Shown: piece after piece, positions 8,386-16,321 of the stretch
Position numbering within the stretch: position 1 is the first letter of the stretch
Layout: the number at the start of each line of letters is the position of its first letter
NCBI RefSeq assembly: GCF_033547095.1
Contig: NZ_CP137852.1
Location: 2,907,501 to 2,971,500, forward strand
DNA: 64,000 bases
From: Sediminicoccus rosea
GTDB taxonomy: Bacteria; Pseudomonadota; Alphaproteobacteria; Acetobacterales; Acetobacteraceae
Reading direction: 5' to 3'
Made by a program: the position numbers and the translations under genes
Notes under the pieces: generated by a model
The model's database searches: none
Told to the model about the DNA's origin: nothing
Seen by the model: the letters and a program-made list of their open reading frames with translations, nothing else

Positions 8386-9135
8386 ATGGACGCCGCCGAA
8401 TATGATCTGATGGATGCGGTCGAGGACCGGATGTGGTGGTATCGCGCCATGCACGGCCACGCGCTGCGCGCCCTCGCGGGCCTGCCGGAGCATGCCCGCA
8501 TCCTTGATGCGGGTTGCGGCACGGGCGGCTTCCTGGCCAAGCTGCGTGGGGCATATCCCGGGGCCGAACTGTTCGGCCTGGAATATGCCGAGGCCGCCGC
8601 CTTCCGCGCTGCCAGCAAGGCCGGCGCCCATGTCGCAGCCGGCACGATCAACGCCCTGCCCTTCCCCGACGCGCAGTTCGACGCCGTCGTTAGCCTCGAT
8701 GTCCTTTGCCACGATGCGGTGCAGGAGGCGGCGGCCCTGGCCGAATTCCGCCGCGTGCTGCGGCCGGGCGGGCGGCTCGTGCTGAACCTGCCCGCGCATG
8801 AATGGCTGCGCTCGGCGCATGACCGGCGCGTCCACACCGCCCGCCGCTATGATCGCGCCCGCGCCACCGCCGTGCTCGCCGAGGCGGGCTTCGAGCAGGC
8901 GGCGCCCCGCCATTGGAACAGCCTGCTGCTGCCGCTGATGGTGGTACAGCGCAAGGTGCTGCGACGAGACGAAGATGCCGCCTCCGACGTGGCACCCTTT
9001 CCGCCCTGGCTCGATGCCAGCCTGTTTTCCGTCTGCCGGCTGGAGGCGGCGCTGCTCGGCGCCGGCCTGCGCTTCCCCGCCGGCGGCTCGCTGCTTGCCA
9101 CCGCAACCCGTCCCCTGGACCCCGCACGCCCATGA
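8386..9135 (+). CDS. class I SAM-dependent methyltransferase
   Basis: About 249 residues. Motif I is LDAGCGTGGF, followed by an acidic residue after strand 2 (GLEYAE) and the post-motif FDAVVSLDVLCH, so the Rossmann methyltransferase fold is clear. The start MDAAEYDLMDAVEDRMWWY is characteristic of a group found beside glycan and polyprenyl-sugar genes; ATG 8362 is an alternative start. Its stop overlaps the glycosyltransferase start (ATGA), which in turn overlaps the SMR-like gene, so all three should work on one glycolipid product. The methyl acceptor is unknown; a lipid-linked sugar is the contextual guess. Confidence 0.85.
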   Translation: MDAAEYDLMDAVEDRMWWYRAMHGHALRALAGLPEHARILDAGCGTGGFLAKLRGAYPGAELFGLEYAEAAAFRAASKAGAHVAAGTINALPFPDAQFDAVVSLDVLCHDAVQEAAALAEFRRVLRPGGRLVLNLPAHEWLRSAHDRRVHTARRYDRARATAVLAEAGFEQAAPRHWNSLLLPLMVVQRKVLRRDEDAASDVAPFPPWLDASLFSVCRLEAALLGAGLRFPAGGSLLATATRPLDPARP

Positions 9136-10085
9136 ATGACCATCCCGTCGGCCTTTCCATCGTCGTGCCCGTCTATCGCGGGGCGGCTACCATCGGGCGC
9201 CTGGTCGAGGCGGTCTCGCAGCTCAAGCCCGCGGGCGGGCTCGAGATCATCCTGGTGAATGACGGCAGCCCGGATGACAGCGGCGACGTCTGCCGCCGCC
9301 TTGCCGAGACGGCCTCCGTGCCGCTCACCTACATCGAGCACGCGCGCAATTTCGGCGAACACAATGCGGTGATGACCGGCCTGCGCCATGCCCGCGGCGC
9401 CTACGTCATCAACATGGATGACGACCTGCAGAACCCGCCGGAGGAGCTGATCCGCCTCTACGACCATGCGCGGCTCGGCGGGTGGGACGTGGTTTACACG
9501 CGCTACGCCAAGAAGGAGCATGAGGGCTGGCGCAACCTCGGCAGCCGCTTCGCCAACAAGGTGGCGGACAGCCTGCTGGACAAGCCGAAGGGGCTCTACC
9601 TCTCCTCCTTCCGCTGCATGAGCGCGATGGTGGTGCGCGAGGTCACGAAGTATTCCGGCCCCTATCCCTACATCGACGGCCTGATCATGCAGGTGACGCA
9701 GCGCATCTCCTCGATCGAGGTCGCGCATTACGCGCGGGCCGACGGCGTCTCCAACTACAACATGCGCCGCCTCGTCCGGCTCTGGCTGAACCTCGCGACC
9801 AACTTCTCGGTGCTGCCGCTGCGCCTCGCCATCTTCGCGGGCGTCGCGATGGGCATGCTGGGCTTCCTGGTGGCCATCATCGTGATCATCGAGGCGCTGT
9901 TCTTCGAGACGCCCTCGGGCTGGGCCTCCTCGATGATGCTCATGCTGCTGATCGCGGGCGTGCAGTTCACCATCCTGGGCGTGATGGGCGAATATGTCGG
10001 CCGGGCCTTCCTCTCGGCCAATGGCAAGCCGCAGGGCGTAGTGCGCGAAGTGATCGAGCCGCGCGAGAAGGTGCACGGCGAATGA
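9132..10085 (+). CDS. polyprenyl-phosphate glycosyltransferase, GT2 family (GtrB/ArnC-like)
   Basis: 317 residues. The GT2 N-terminus (LSIVVPVYRGAATIGRL) is followed by VNDGSPDDSG and the metal-binding DDDLQNPPEE. Two C-terminal hydrophobic helices (about 235-255 and 270-292) anchor it in the inner membrane. This plan matches GtrB, ArnC and DPM1-like enzymes that move a sugar from a nucleotide donor to undecaprenyl phosphate. The start is fixed by ATGA overlap with the methyltransferase; the end overlaps the SMR-like gene. Donor sugar unknown. Confidence 0.9.
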   Translation: MNDHPVGLSIVVPVYRGAATIGRLVEAVSQLKPAGGLEIILVNDGSPDDSGDVCRRLAETASVPLTYIEHARNFGEHNAVMTGLRHARGAYVINMDDDLQNPPEELIRLYDHARLGGWDVVYTRYAKKEHEGWRNLGSRFANKVADSLLDKPKGLYLSSFRCMSAMVVREVTKYSGPYPYIDGLIMQVTQRISSIEVAHYARADGVSNYNMRRLVRLWLNLATNFSVLPLRLAIFAGVAMGMLGFLVAIIVIIEALFFETPSGWASSMMLMLLIAGVQFTILGVMGEYVGRAFLSANGKPQGVVREVIEPREKVHGE

Positions 10086-10423
10086 GCTTCTACTGGGGCG
10101 CCCTGGCCGCCGCCATCTGCTCCTCGCTGGTCGGCCAGGTGCTCCTCAAGGCCGGCGCCGAGGCGCTGAGCGGCGCCAGCTTCCTGGCCCAGATGCTGCG
10201 CTGGCAGACCATGCTGGGCCTGTGCTTCTACGGGCTTGGCGCGCTGCTCTACATCATGGCGCTGCGCCGCATCCCGATGAGCGTGGCACTGCCCTGCACG
10301 GCGGCCAGCTACGTGCTGATCGCCGCCATCGGCTGGTATTTCTTCGGCGAGACGATGGGCGCCCAGAAGATCGCGGCCATCACGCTGATCGCGGCCGGGG
10401 TGGCGCTGCTCGCCACCGCCTGA
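10082..10423 (+). CDS. SMR/EamA-like four-helix membrane protein, probable lipid-sugar flippase subunit
   Basis: 113 residues with four predicted transmembrane helices. They include the SMR-type first helix with a Gln-Leu-Lys stretch (GQVLLKAGAEAL) and a terminal helix KIAAITLIAAGVALLA. Small EamA/SMR proteins such as ArnE/ArnF move undecaprenyl-phosphate sugars across the membrane. Coupling by ATGA to a GtrB-like transferase makes that role more likely than drug efflux. No second half-gene is adjacent, so it would have to act as a homodimer or with a distant partner. Confidence 0.82.
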   Translation: MSFYWGALAAAICSSLVGQVLLKAGAEALSGASFLAQMLRWQTMLGLCFYGLGALLYIMALRRIPMSVALPCTAASYVLIAAIGWYFFGETMGAQKIAAITLIAAGVALLATA

Positions 10424-10430
10424 GGCGGAC

Positions 10431-10452
10431 AAGCGGGCGATTGGTCCCGCTT
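10431..10452 (+). terminator. stem-loop after the methyltransferase-GT-SMR operon
   Basis: Seven-bp perfect stem AAGCGGG/CCCGCTT with an 8-base loop, 7 bases past the stop at 10423. No T-tract follows, so the terminator call is tentative. Confidence 0.35.
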
Positions 10453-10486
10453 CCCGCCCGGGGGCGCTGGCCTTAAGCGGCAGCGC

Positions 10487-11005
10487 ATGCTGATCCGCGA
10501 CGCCCTCGATTCCGACCTGCCCGCCATCACCGCCATCTATGCCCATTGGGTCACACATGGCCGCGCGAGCTTCGAGCTCGACCCGCCCGACCTCGCCGAG
10601 ATGACGCGCCGCCGCGCCGCCATCCTCCAGGGCGGCTATCCCTATCTCGTCGCGGAACATGCGGGCGAAGTGGTGGGCTATGCCTATGCCAGTCTCTACC
10701 GGGCTCGGCCGGCCTATCTGTTCACGGTGGAGAACAGCGTCTATGTCCGGCCCGGCGGCAGCCGCCAGGGTGCCGGGCGCGCGCTGCTCGAGGAGCTCAT
10801 CGCACGCTGCGCCGCGCGCGGCTTCCGCCTGATGATCGCGGTCATCGGCGACAGCGGCAATGCGCCCTCCATCGGCCTGCACGGCGCCTGCGGCTTCCAG
10901 CCAGCGGGGCTGCTGCCTGGCACCGGCTGGAAGCACGGGCAATGGGTGGACACCGTGCTGATGACGCGCGAACTGGGCGAGGGCCGCGCCACGCCGCCCA
11001 ACTGA
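10487..11005 (+). CDS. GNAT N-acetyltransferase, phosphinothricin-acetyltransferase type
   Basis: 172 residues. The opening MLIRDALDSDLPAITAIYAH, the YLVAEHAGEVVGYAYAS strand pair, and the late segments GFRLMIAVIGDSGN, GFQPAG and WVDTVLM match the Pat/YncA/MddA branch of GNAT enzymes. That branch acetylates the amino group of phosphinothricin, methionine sulfone or related amino acids. The acetyl-CoA loop is less canonical (PGGSRQGAGRALLEEL), with the R/Q-x-x-G-x-G/A pattern kept. It converges on radC with 4 bases between stops. Confidence 0.88.
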   Translation: MLIRDALDSDLPAITAIYAHWVTHGRASFELDPPDLAEMTRRRAAILQGGYPYLVAEHAGEVVGYAYASLYRARPAYLFTVENSVYVRPGGSRQGAGRALLEELIARCAARGFRLMIAVIGDSGNAPSIGLHGACGFQPAGLLPGTGWKHGQWVDTVLMTRELGEGRATPPN

Positions 11006-11009
11006 GGCG

Positions 11010-11819
11010 CTAGAGCAGGCCCTCGCGCCGGAAGCTCGTATGCCGCCCCTGGCCCAGGATGAGATGGTCATGCAGGGTGATGTCGAGCAGGCTCGCCGCC
11101 GCCTTGATCTGCTGCGTCATCTCGATGTCGGAGCGGCTCGGCGTGGGGTCCCCCGAAGGGTGGTTATGGACCAGGATGAGGGCTGTGGCGTGCAGTTCGA
11201 TCGCGCGCTTCACCACCTCACGCGGATAGACGGGCGTGTGGTTCACCGTACCGCGCGCCTGCGCCTCATCGGCGATCAGACGATTTTTCGAATCCAGGAA
11301 GAGCACGCGGAACTGTTCGATCTTCTCGCGCGCGAGGCGGGCGGTGAGATATTCGAGCAGCCGGTCCCAGTTGTTCAGCACGGGCTGTTCGGCCACCTCG
11401 GCCTGCATCATCCGCAGGGCCGCCGCCTGGACAAGCTTCAGTGCGGCCACGCTGTGCGGACCAAGGCCCCGCGTGGCGAGCAGCACATCCTGCGGGGCGG
11501 CCATCACCCGCGCGAAGCTGCCATGCTGGTTGATCAGCGCCTTGGCGAGCGGCTTGGTATCCCCGGTCTTGAAGGCGAAGAAGAGCAGCATCTCCAGCAC
11601 TTCATAGTCGGCCAGCGAATCGGGGCCGCGCTCCAGCAGCTTCTCCCGCATGCGGCCGCGATGGCCCTGTGGTCCGGTCGAGCTGAAGGGAAGCGTGGCC
11701 GGGGTCCGTCCGAAGGGCTGCGGCGCTTCGGCGAAGCCGCGCGTCGGAGGGCGGGACGGCGCTTCCGCCAGTGAGGCCGTGCGGCGACCGAACCAGTCAC
11801 GAAGCCAGGACACACGCAT
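11010..11819 (-). CDS. radC: RadC-family JAB/MPN-domain protein
   Basis: 269 residues. A helix-hairpin-helix region (about 55-125: GHRGRMREKLLERG; ATRGLGPHSVAALK) is followed by the JAB metalloprotease-like domain. That domain has the complete zinc motif in ALILVHNHPSGDPTPSRSD (His-x-His then Ser and Asp) and an upstream catalytic-type Glu. The family was named for a repair phenotype later assigned elsewhere, and its biochemical role is unsettled. The ATG at 11819 has a purine-rich stretch only one base away and a dyad directly upstream (11833-11849), so start usage is unusual. Confidence 0.92.
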   Translation of the reverse strand: MRVSWLRDWFGRRTASLAEAPSRPPTRGFAEAPQPFGRTPATLPFSSTGPQGHRGRMREKLLERGPDSLADYEVLEMLLFFAFKTGDTKPLAKALINQHGSFARVMAAPQDVLLATRGLGPHSVAALKLVQAAALRMMQAEVAEQPVLNNWDRLLEYLTARLAREKIEQFRVLFLDSKNRLIADEAQARGTVNHTPVYPREVVKRAIELHATALILVHNHPSGDPTPSRSDIEMTQQIKAAASLLDITLHDHLILGQGRHTSFRREGLL

Positions 11820-11832
11820 TCCTTGAAGATTC

Positions 11833-11849
11833 TGCTACCGAGAGTAGCA
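11833..11849 (-). promoter_or_regulatory. dyad just upstream of the radC start
   Basis: TGCTAC-CGAGA-GTAGCA, six-bp arms, framed by CCTTGA (11821-11826) and TCAAGG (11853-11858). The whole element fills most of the 49 bases between the CoxL-like gene and radC and includes the only ribosome-binding-like bases. It could be an operator, a weak terminator or a translation-control hairpin. Confidence 0.4.
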
Positions 11850-11868
11850 ATATCAAGGCGGAATTCAA

Positions 11869-14118
11869 TTAATTCCGTGAGCCGAGCGCCCGCCAGATCG
11901 CCTCCGGCGTCGCCGGCATCTGGACATCCGCGCCCACCGCATCGCGGATCGCGGCCATGATGGCCTGGGGGGCCGCGATGCAGCCGGCCTGCCCGGTGCC
12001 CTTCACGCCAAGCCCATTCGCCGCCGTCGGCTGGTCCTCGCGCAGTTCGACGCGCAAATCGGGCAGGTCCGCCGCGCGTGGCATGGCGTAGTCCATGAAG
12101 CCGGCGGAGAGGAGCTGCGCGCTCTCCGCGTCATAGGCGATGCGCTCCATCAGCGCCTGCCCGATGCCCTGCGCGACGCCGCCCTGCACCTGGCCGCGCG
12201 CCAGCATGGGGTTCAGCAGCCGGCCATAATCATCCACCGCCGTATAGCGCAGCAGCGTCACCTCGCCCGTCTCGATATCCACCTCCAGCTCCGCCGCGTG
12301 CGCGCCATTGGGGAAGGTGACGAGGTCCACCGCATGCGCCACCTCGCCCTCCAGCGCGCCCTCCTCCGCCGCGATCTCGGCCAGCGTCAGGCCCCGGCCA
12401 TCGGGCAGGCTGAAGCGCCCCGCCGCGTAGTGCAGCGCATCGGGCATGGACTGCAGCAGCCGCGCGGCAACCGAGCGCGCATGGGCCAGCAGCGCGCCTG
12501 CCGCCTGGCGCATCGCCTCGCCGCCCATGTGAAGGCTGCGTGCGCCGCCATGGCCGCTGCCGCGCACGACCCGCGCCGTATCGGCCTGGACGTAGCGGAT
12601 GGCCTCGATGGGGATGTCCAGCAGATGGGCGACGTATTGCGGGAAACTCGTCTCGTGCCCCTGCCCGTTGGATTGCGTGCCGATGGCGAGCTCCACGAGC
12701 CCATCGGGCGTGGCGCGCAGCCGTGCCCATTCGCCGGGCGCGCCGCGCGCCGTCTCCAGGAAGCCGGTCAACCCGAAGCCGCGCCGCTTGCCCTGCGCCT
12801 CGCTCCGGGCGCGGCGTGCGGGGAAGCCCGCGCGGTCAGCCAGGGCCGCGCATTCGACGAGGCGCGCCACGAAGTCGCCGTCACGGATCTCCTGCCCCAG
12901 CGCCGAGCGGTGCGGCAGCGCGGCGATGGCGTTCAACTCGCGCAGCACCTGGGCGTCGCGGCCCGTATCTTGCGCGGCCGCTTCGATCATCATCTCGATG
13001 ATGTAGTTCGCCTCGGGCTTGCCGGCGCCGCGATAGGCCTCCATCGGGGCGGTGTTGCTGAAGGCGCCCTCCGCGACGAAATGCACGGCCGGGATCGCAT
13101 AGATGCCCGAGAGCGCGGTGGCCGGCGTATGGCTCGCGCAATAGGGGCCGTTGGAGGAGAGATAGGCGCCAAGCTCGGAGAGGGACTTCACTTCCAGCGC
13201 CAGGAAGCGCCCCTCGGCATCGAGCGCGAGCCGCGCCGTCGCCGCCATGCCGCGCCCATGGGCGGAGGCCGCGAAATCCTCGCCCATCTGCGCCACCCAG
13301 CGGATGGGCCGCCCCAGCAGGCGCGTGGCATGCAGCAGGACCACATGCTCGCCGAAGGCGACGTTCTTCACGCCGAAGCCGCCGCCCACATCGGGCGCGT
13401 GCAGATGCATGCTCTCCGGCGCGATCCCCATCGCGGTCGCGATCTGCGCGCGGATCGCGTGCATGTTCTGCCCGTTCAGCTCCAGCGTCAGCACGCCATC
13501 CACCTGATGGGCCAGCGCCGCGCGGGGTTCGATCGGCGCGCAGGTGACGCGCTGGTTGAGCAGGTGGCGCGTCGAGACATGCGCGGCCCGCGCCATGGCG
13601 GCAGCGACCGCCGCCGCATCGCCGCGCTGCCAGCGGAAGGCAAGGTTGCCGGGCGCCACCGCATGCAGCTGAACGGCCCCCGGGGCGATGGCGGCCTCGG
13701 GCGTGCTGATGGCGTCGAGCGGGGTGTAGTCCACCTCGATCAGTTCGGCCGCATCCTCGGCCTGGGCGCGGCTCTCGGCGATGATGCAAGCCACCGCCTC
13801 GCCCACATGGCGCACGCGGTCCTGGGCCAAGGCCGGGCGCGGCGGGATGATGAGGGGCTGGTCGGCGTCGAGGATGGGCAGGCAGGGCAGGCTGCCGATG
13901 CCGGCCGCACGCAGATCCTCGCCGGTCAGGACCAGGTGCACGCCGGGCGCCGCGCGTGCCGCGTCCAGCCCGATCGCGCCCAGCCCGGCATGGGCATGCG
14001 GGCTGCGCAGGAAGACGGCGTGCAGCGTGCCCGGCGGCGGCGCCGCATCACTGACGTAGCGCCCCTGCCCACGCAGGAAGCGATCATCCTCCAGGCGCCG
14101 AATGGACTGACCGAACAT
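11869..14118 (-). CDS. orphan CoxL-like molybdopterin subunit with Gln in place of the catalytic Glu
   Basis: 749 residues with the full plan of the xanthine-oxidase-family large subunit: an N-terminal aldehyde-oxidase-type domain (VRHVGEAVACIIAES) and the molybdopterin-binding core with DVGGGFGVKN. The loop AYRGAGK near residue 358 excludes form I CO dehydrogenase, which has AYxCSFR. The C-terminal segment where family members carry GxGE reads VKGTGQAGC, placing Gln (codon 11991-11989) where the general-base Glu normally sits. No FeS or FAD subunit is adjacent, unlike the complete set at 34690-38478. It may be inactive, altered in chemistry, or may borrow partners. Its ribosome site lies inside a perfect hairpin at 14123-14145. 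Confidence 0.88.
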   Translation of the reverse strand: MFGQSIRRLEDDRFLRGQGRYVSDAAPPPGTLHAVFLRSPHAHAGLGAIGLDAARAAPGVHLVLTGEDLRAAGIGSLPCLPILDADQPLIIPPRPALAQDRVRHVGEAVACIIAESRAQAEDAAELIEVDYTPLDAISTPEAAIAPGAVQLHAVAPGNLAFRWQRGDAAAVAAAMARAAHVSTRHLLNQRVTCAPIEPRAALAHQVDGVLTLELNGQNMHAIRAQIATAMGIAPESMHLHAPDVGGGFGVKNVAFGEHVVLLHATRLLGRPIRWVAQMGEDFAASAHGRGMAATARLALDAEGRFLALEVKSLSELGAYLSSNGPYCASHTPATALSGIYAIPAVHFVAEGAFSNTAPMEAYRGAGKPEANYIIEMMIEAAAQDTGRDAQVLRELNAIAALPHRSALGQEIRDGDFVARLVECAALADRAGFPARRARSEAQGKRRGFGLTGFLETARGAPGEWARLRATPDGLVELAIGTQSNGQGHETSFPQYVAHLLDIPIEAIRYVQADTARVVRGSGHGGARSLHMGGEAMRQAAGALLAHARSVAARLLQSMPDALHYAAGRFSLPDGRGLTLAEIAAEEGALEGEVAHAVDLVTFPNGAHAAELEVDIETGEVTLLRYTAVDDYGRLLNPMLARGQVQGGVAQGIGQALMERIAYDAESAQLLSAGFMDYAMPRAADLPDLRVELREDQPTAANGLGVKGTGQAGCIAAPQAIMAAIRDAVGADVQMPATPEAIWRALGSRN

Positions 14119-14122
14119 GCTT

Positions 14123-14145
14123 GCTCTCCCGAATCCCGGGAGAGC
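14123..14145 (-). promoter_or_regulatory. hairpin sequestering the ribosome-binding site of the CoxL-like gene
   Basis: Perfect 9-bp arms GCTCTCCCG (14123-14131) and CGGGAGAGC (14137-14145) with a 5-base loop, between the chemoreceptor stop and the ATG at 14118. On the mRNA the arm nearest the ATG contains GGGAGAG, the obvious Shine-Dalgarno, five bases from the start. It could act as a translation gate or as an intergenic terminator. Confidence 0.5.
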
Positions 14146-14167
14146 TTACCGGCGAAGCCGCGCGCCG

Positions 14168-16255
14168 TCAGGCCGCGCGCATCTCCTGCAGCATGACCGA
14201 GAGCTCGGCCTTGAGCGCCTCGCCCTGGCCGGCCACGGCATCGGTGCCGCCGCTGAGTTGAAGGACCGCCTCCTGCGCGGCGGCCATGTCATCGCCCACC
14301 GCCTGGATCTGGGTGGAGACGGCATCGGTGCCCGCGGCGGCCTCGGCCACGTTGCGGGCGATTTCGCGGGTGGCCGCCCCTTGCTGCTCGACGGCCGCGG
14401 CGATGGCGCTGGCCACCTCGTTGATCTCCTCGACGACGGTGCCGATGCCCTGGATGGAGAGCACCGCCGCCCCGGCGGCCGCCTGGATCGCGCCGATCTG
14501 CGCGCCGATCTCGCCGGTGGCGCGCCCGGTCTGGCTGGCCAGGCTCTTCACCTCGCTCGCCACCACGGCGAAGCCCTTGCCGGCCTCGCCCGCGCGCGCG
14601 GCCTCGATCGTCGCGTTGAGCGCGAGCAGGTTGGTCTGGCCCGCAATGTCGCTGATCAGGCGCACCACCTCGCCGATCTTCTCGGCCGCGCCGGTCAGTT
14701 CGCGCATCGTCTCGTCGGTGCGGCGCGTCTCGGCGAGCGCGCGGCTGGCGACCTGGGCCGCCTGGGAGACCTGGCGCGTGATCTCGCCGACCGATGCGGC
14801 CAGCTGTTCGGCCGCCGCGGAGACGGTTTGCACATTGCCGCTCGCCTGCCCCGCGCTGGCCGAGACCTCCTGCGCCTGGTTCGCCGTGCGGTCGGAACCC
14901 ACGCGCAGCGCGTCCACGGCGGCGCGAAGCGTCTCGACCTCGGTGCCGAGTCGGCTGACCACGCCCCCGATCGAGCCCTCGATCCGCTCGGCAAGGGCGA
15001 GGCGGGCGGTGCGGCGTTCAGCCTCCGTGGCCAGGCGCTGGGTCTCGGCCGCCTGGTCGAGGCTCTCGGCGCGTGCGGCTTCCAGGCGCAGCGCTTCCAG
15101 GCCCTGGGCCAGGCGGGCGAATTCATCGGTGCCTTCGGTGCCGGGCACGGCAGTCGCGTAGTCGCGCGCCTTGAGGCGCACCGTGGCCGCCTCGAGCCGG
15201 GCGAGCGGGCGCAGCACGCGGCGCATCAGCAGCCATCCGGAGAGCAACAGGCCGAGGACCGCCCCCAACAGCACGAGGCCGGAGAGGGCGGCCCGCGCGC
15301 GAGCCTCGGCGAGGAGCGTGGCCAGCTGCTCCTCCGTCACGACCGTCGCCGCATCGCGCACCGCGAGCAGGCTGCCGATCATCGGCGTCGTGCGCTCGAT
15401 GAAGACCGGGCCCGTCAGGCGGTGCGGCCCGGGCTCGGCCTGCTCGGCGGACAGCGTGCGGAAGGCCTGGAAATACTCCGCCTCGGCCAGGGCCACCGAC
15501 GCCATCAGCCGGGCCTCGGTCCGCACCGAGGGATCGGCCGCGACCAGGCGCCAGGCGAGGTCCACAGCCCCGCGGGAGGCCTGGATGGTGTTGCGCTCAT
15601 CGCCGGTCGGGCTCCGGTTGGCGGAGACCACATTCGCGACGGTGCTGCGCTCCCGCCCCGCCGCGTCCCGTGCGAGCCAGGAGGCCTGCTTCAGGGCATT
15701 CACCCGGGCCACCAGGGGATCAATCGCGCCGCCCTGCTGCAGCAGAAGGGCCCAGATGCCCTGCTGCAGCTCGACAAAGGCCGACATCTCGCGGAAGAAG
15801 CCGCCACCGGCGAAATCGGCCTGCCGCTCCGCGAGCGGGCGCGCCATCTCCGCGTCCGCACGCTGCCGCAGGGCAGCGAGGCGAGTGATGCCCTGCTCCA
15901 GATCGTTCAGCATGCGCTGGGCGTCGGGTGCGCCACTCCGCAGCATTGCATCGCGCGCCTCACTCAGCTTTGCGTCGAATTGCCGGCGGCTGCGGTCGAT
16001 GGTGGCGCGCGAGGCCGCGCCGATGGCGCTGTTCGCGCCCAAGGCGGCATTGCTGGCCGCGCGCTCCAGCAGAAGTTCGAACAGCGCCTCGTTCAGGCGG
16101 TTCCCGGCCTGGTCCACGCGAAGCGCCTGGCCGGCCGCCATCCATTCCCGCCAGGAGCCTTGCAGCGTGATGCTCGCCGGAATGATGGCGAGGCCCGCCA
16201 GCAGCAGGCAGCCTCCCAGGATAGGAGCGCGGACGGAACGAAGGGAGGTAAGCAT
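14168..16255 (-). CDS. methyl-accepting chemotaxis protein
   Basis: About 695 residues. TM1 lies at about 10-30 and is followed by a long helical periplasmic sensor domain (about 31-315). TM2 is near 320-340 ([15 protein letters not shown]), followed by HAMP ([21 protein letters not shown]) and a cytoplasmic signalling coiled coil. The coiled coil carries the conserved hairpin tip around [20 protein letters not shown] and flanking methylation helices. No CheB/CheR pentapeptide is visible at the C-terminus (LQEMRAA). No other chemotaxis gene is present in the window. The start at ATG 16255 is preferred because the hydrophobic helix follows directly; a longer form from 16294 is possible. Ligand unknown. 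Confidence 0.92.
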   Translation of the reverse strand: MLTSLRSVRAPILGGCLLLAGLAIIPASITLQGSWREWMAAGQALRVDQAGNRLNEALFELLLERAASNAALGANSAIGAASRATIDRSRRQFDAKLSEARDAMLRSGAPDAQRMLNDLEQGITRLAALRQRADAEMARPLAERQADFAGGGFFREMSAFVELQQGIWALLLQQGGAIDPLVARVNALKQASWLARDAAGRERSTVANVVSANRSPTGDERNTIQASRGAVDLAWRLVAADPSVRTEARLMASVALAEAEYFQAFRTLSAEQAEPGPHRLTGPVFIERTTPMIGSLLAVRDAATVVTEEQLATLLAEARARAALSGLVLLGAVLGLLLSGWLLMRRVLRPLARLEAATVRLKARDYATAVPGTEGTDEFARLAQGLEALRLEAARAESLDQAAETQRLATEAERRTARLALAERIEGSIGGVVSRLGTEVETLRAAVDALRVGSDRTANQAQEVSASAGQASGNVQTVSAAAEQLAASVGEITRQVSQAAQVASRALAETRRTDETMRELTGAAEKIGEVVRLISDIAGQTNLLALNATIEAARAGEAGKGFAVVASEVKSLASQTGRATGEIGAQIGAIQAAAGAAVLSIQGIGTVVEEINEVASAIAAAVEQQGAATREIARNVAEAAAGTDAVSTQIQAVGDDMAAAQEAVLQLSGGTDAVAGQGEALKAELSVMLQEMRAA

Positions 16256-16321
16256 GCGGGTGCATCCAATTGTTAAGGAACTCTGTTCCCACACCCTCCG
16301 CCTCGCGGCGTAAATGAAGCC

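Noticed and set aside
16277-16289. GGAAC-TCT-GTTCC dyad upstream of the chemoreceptor as an operator
   Set aside because: Only five-bp arms, no recognised regulator and no second copy seen nearby.
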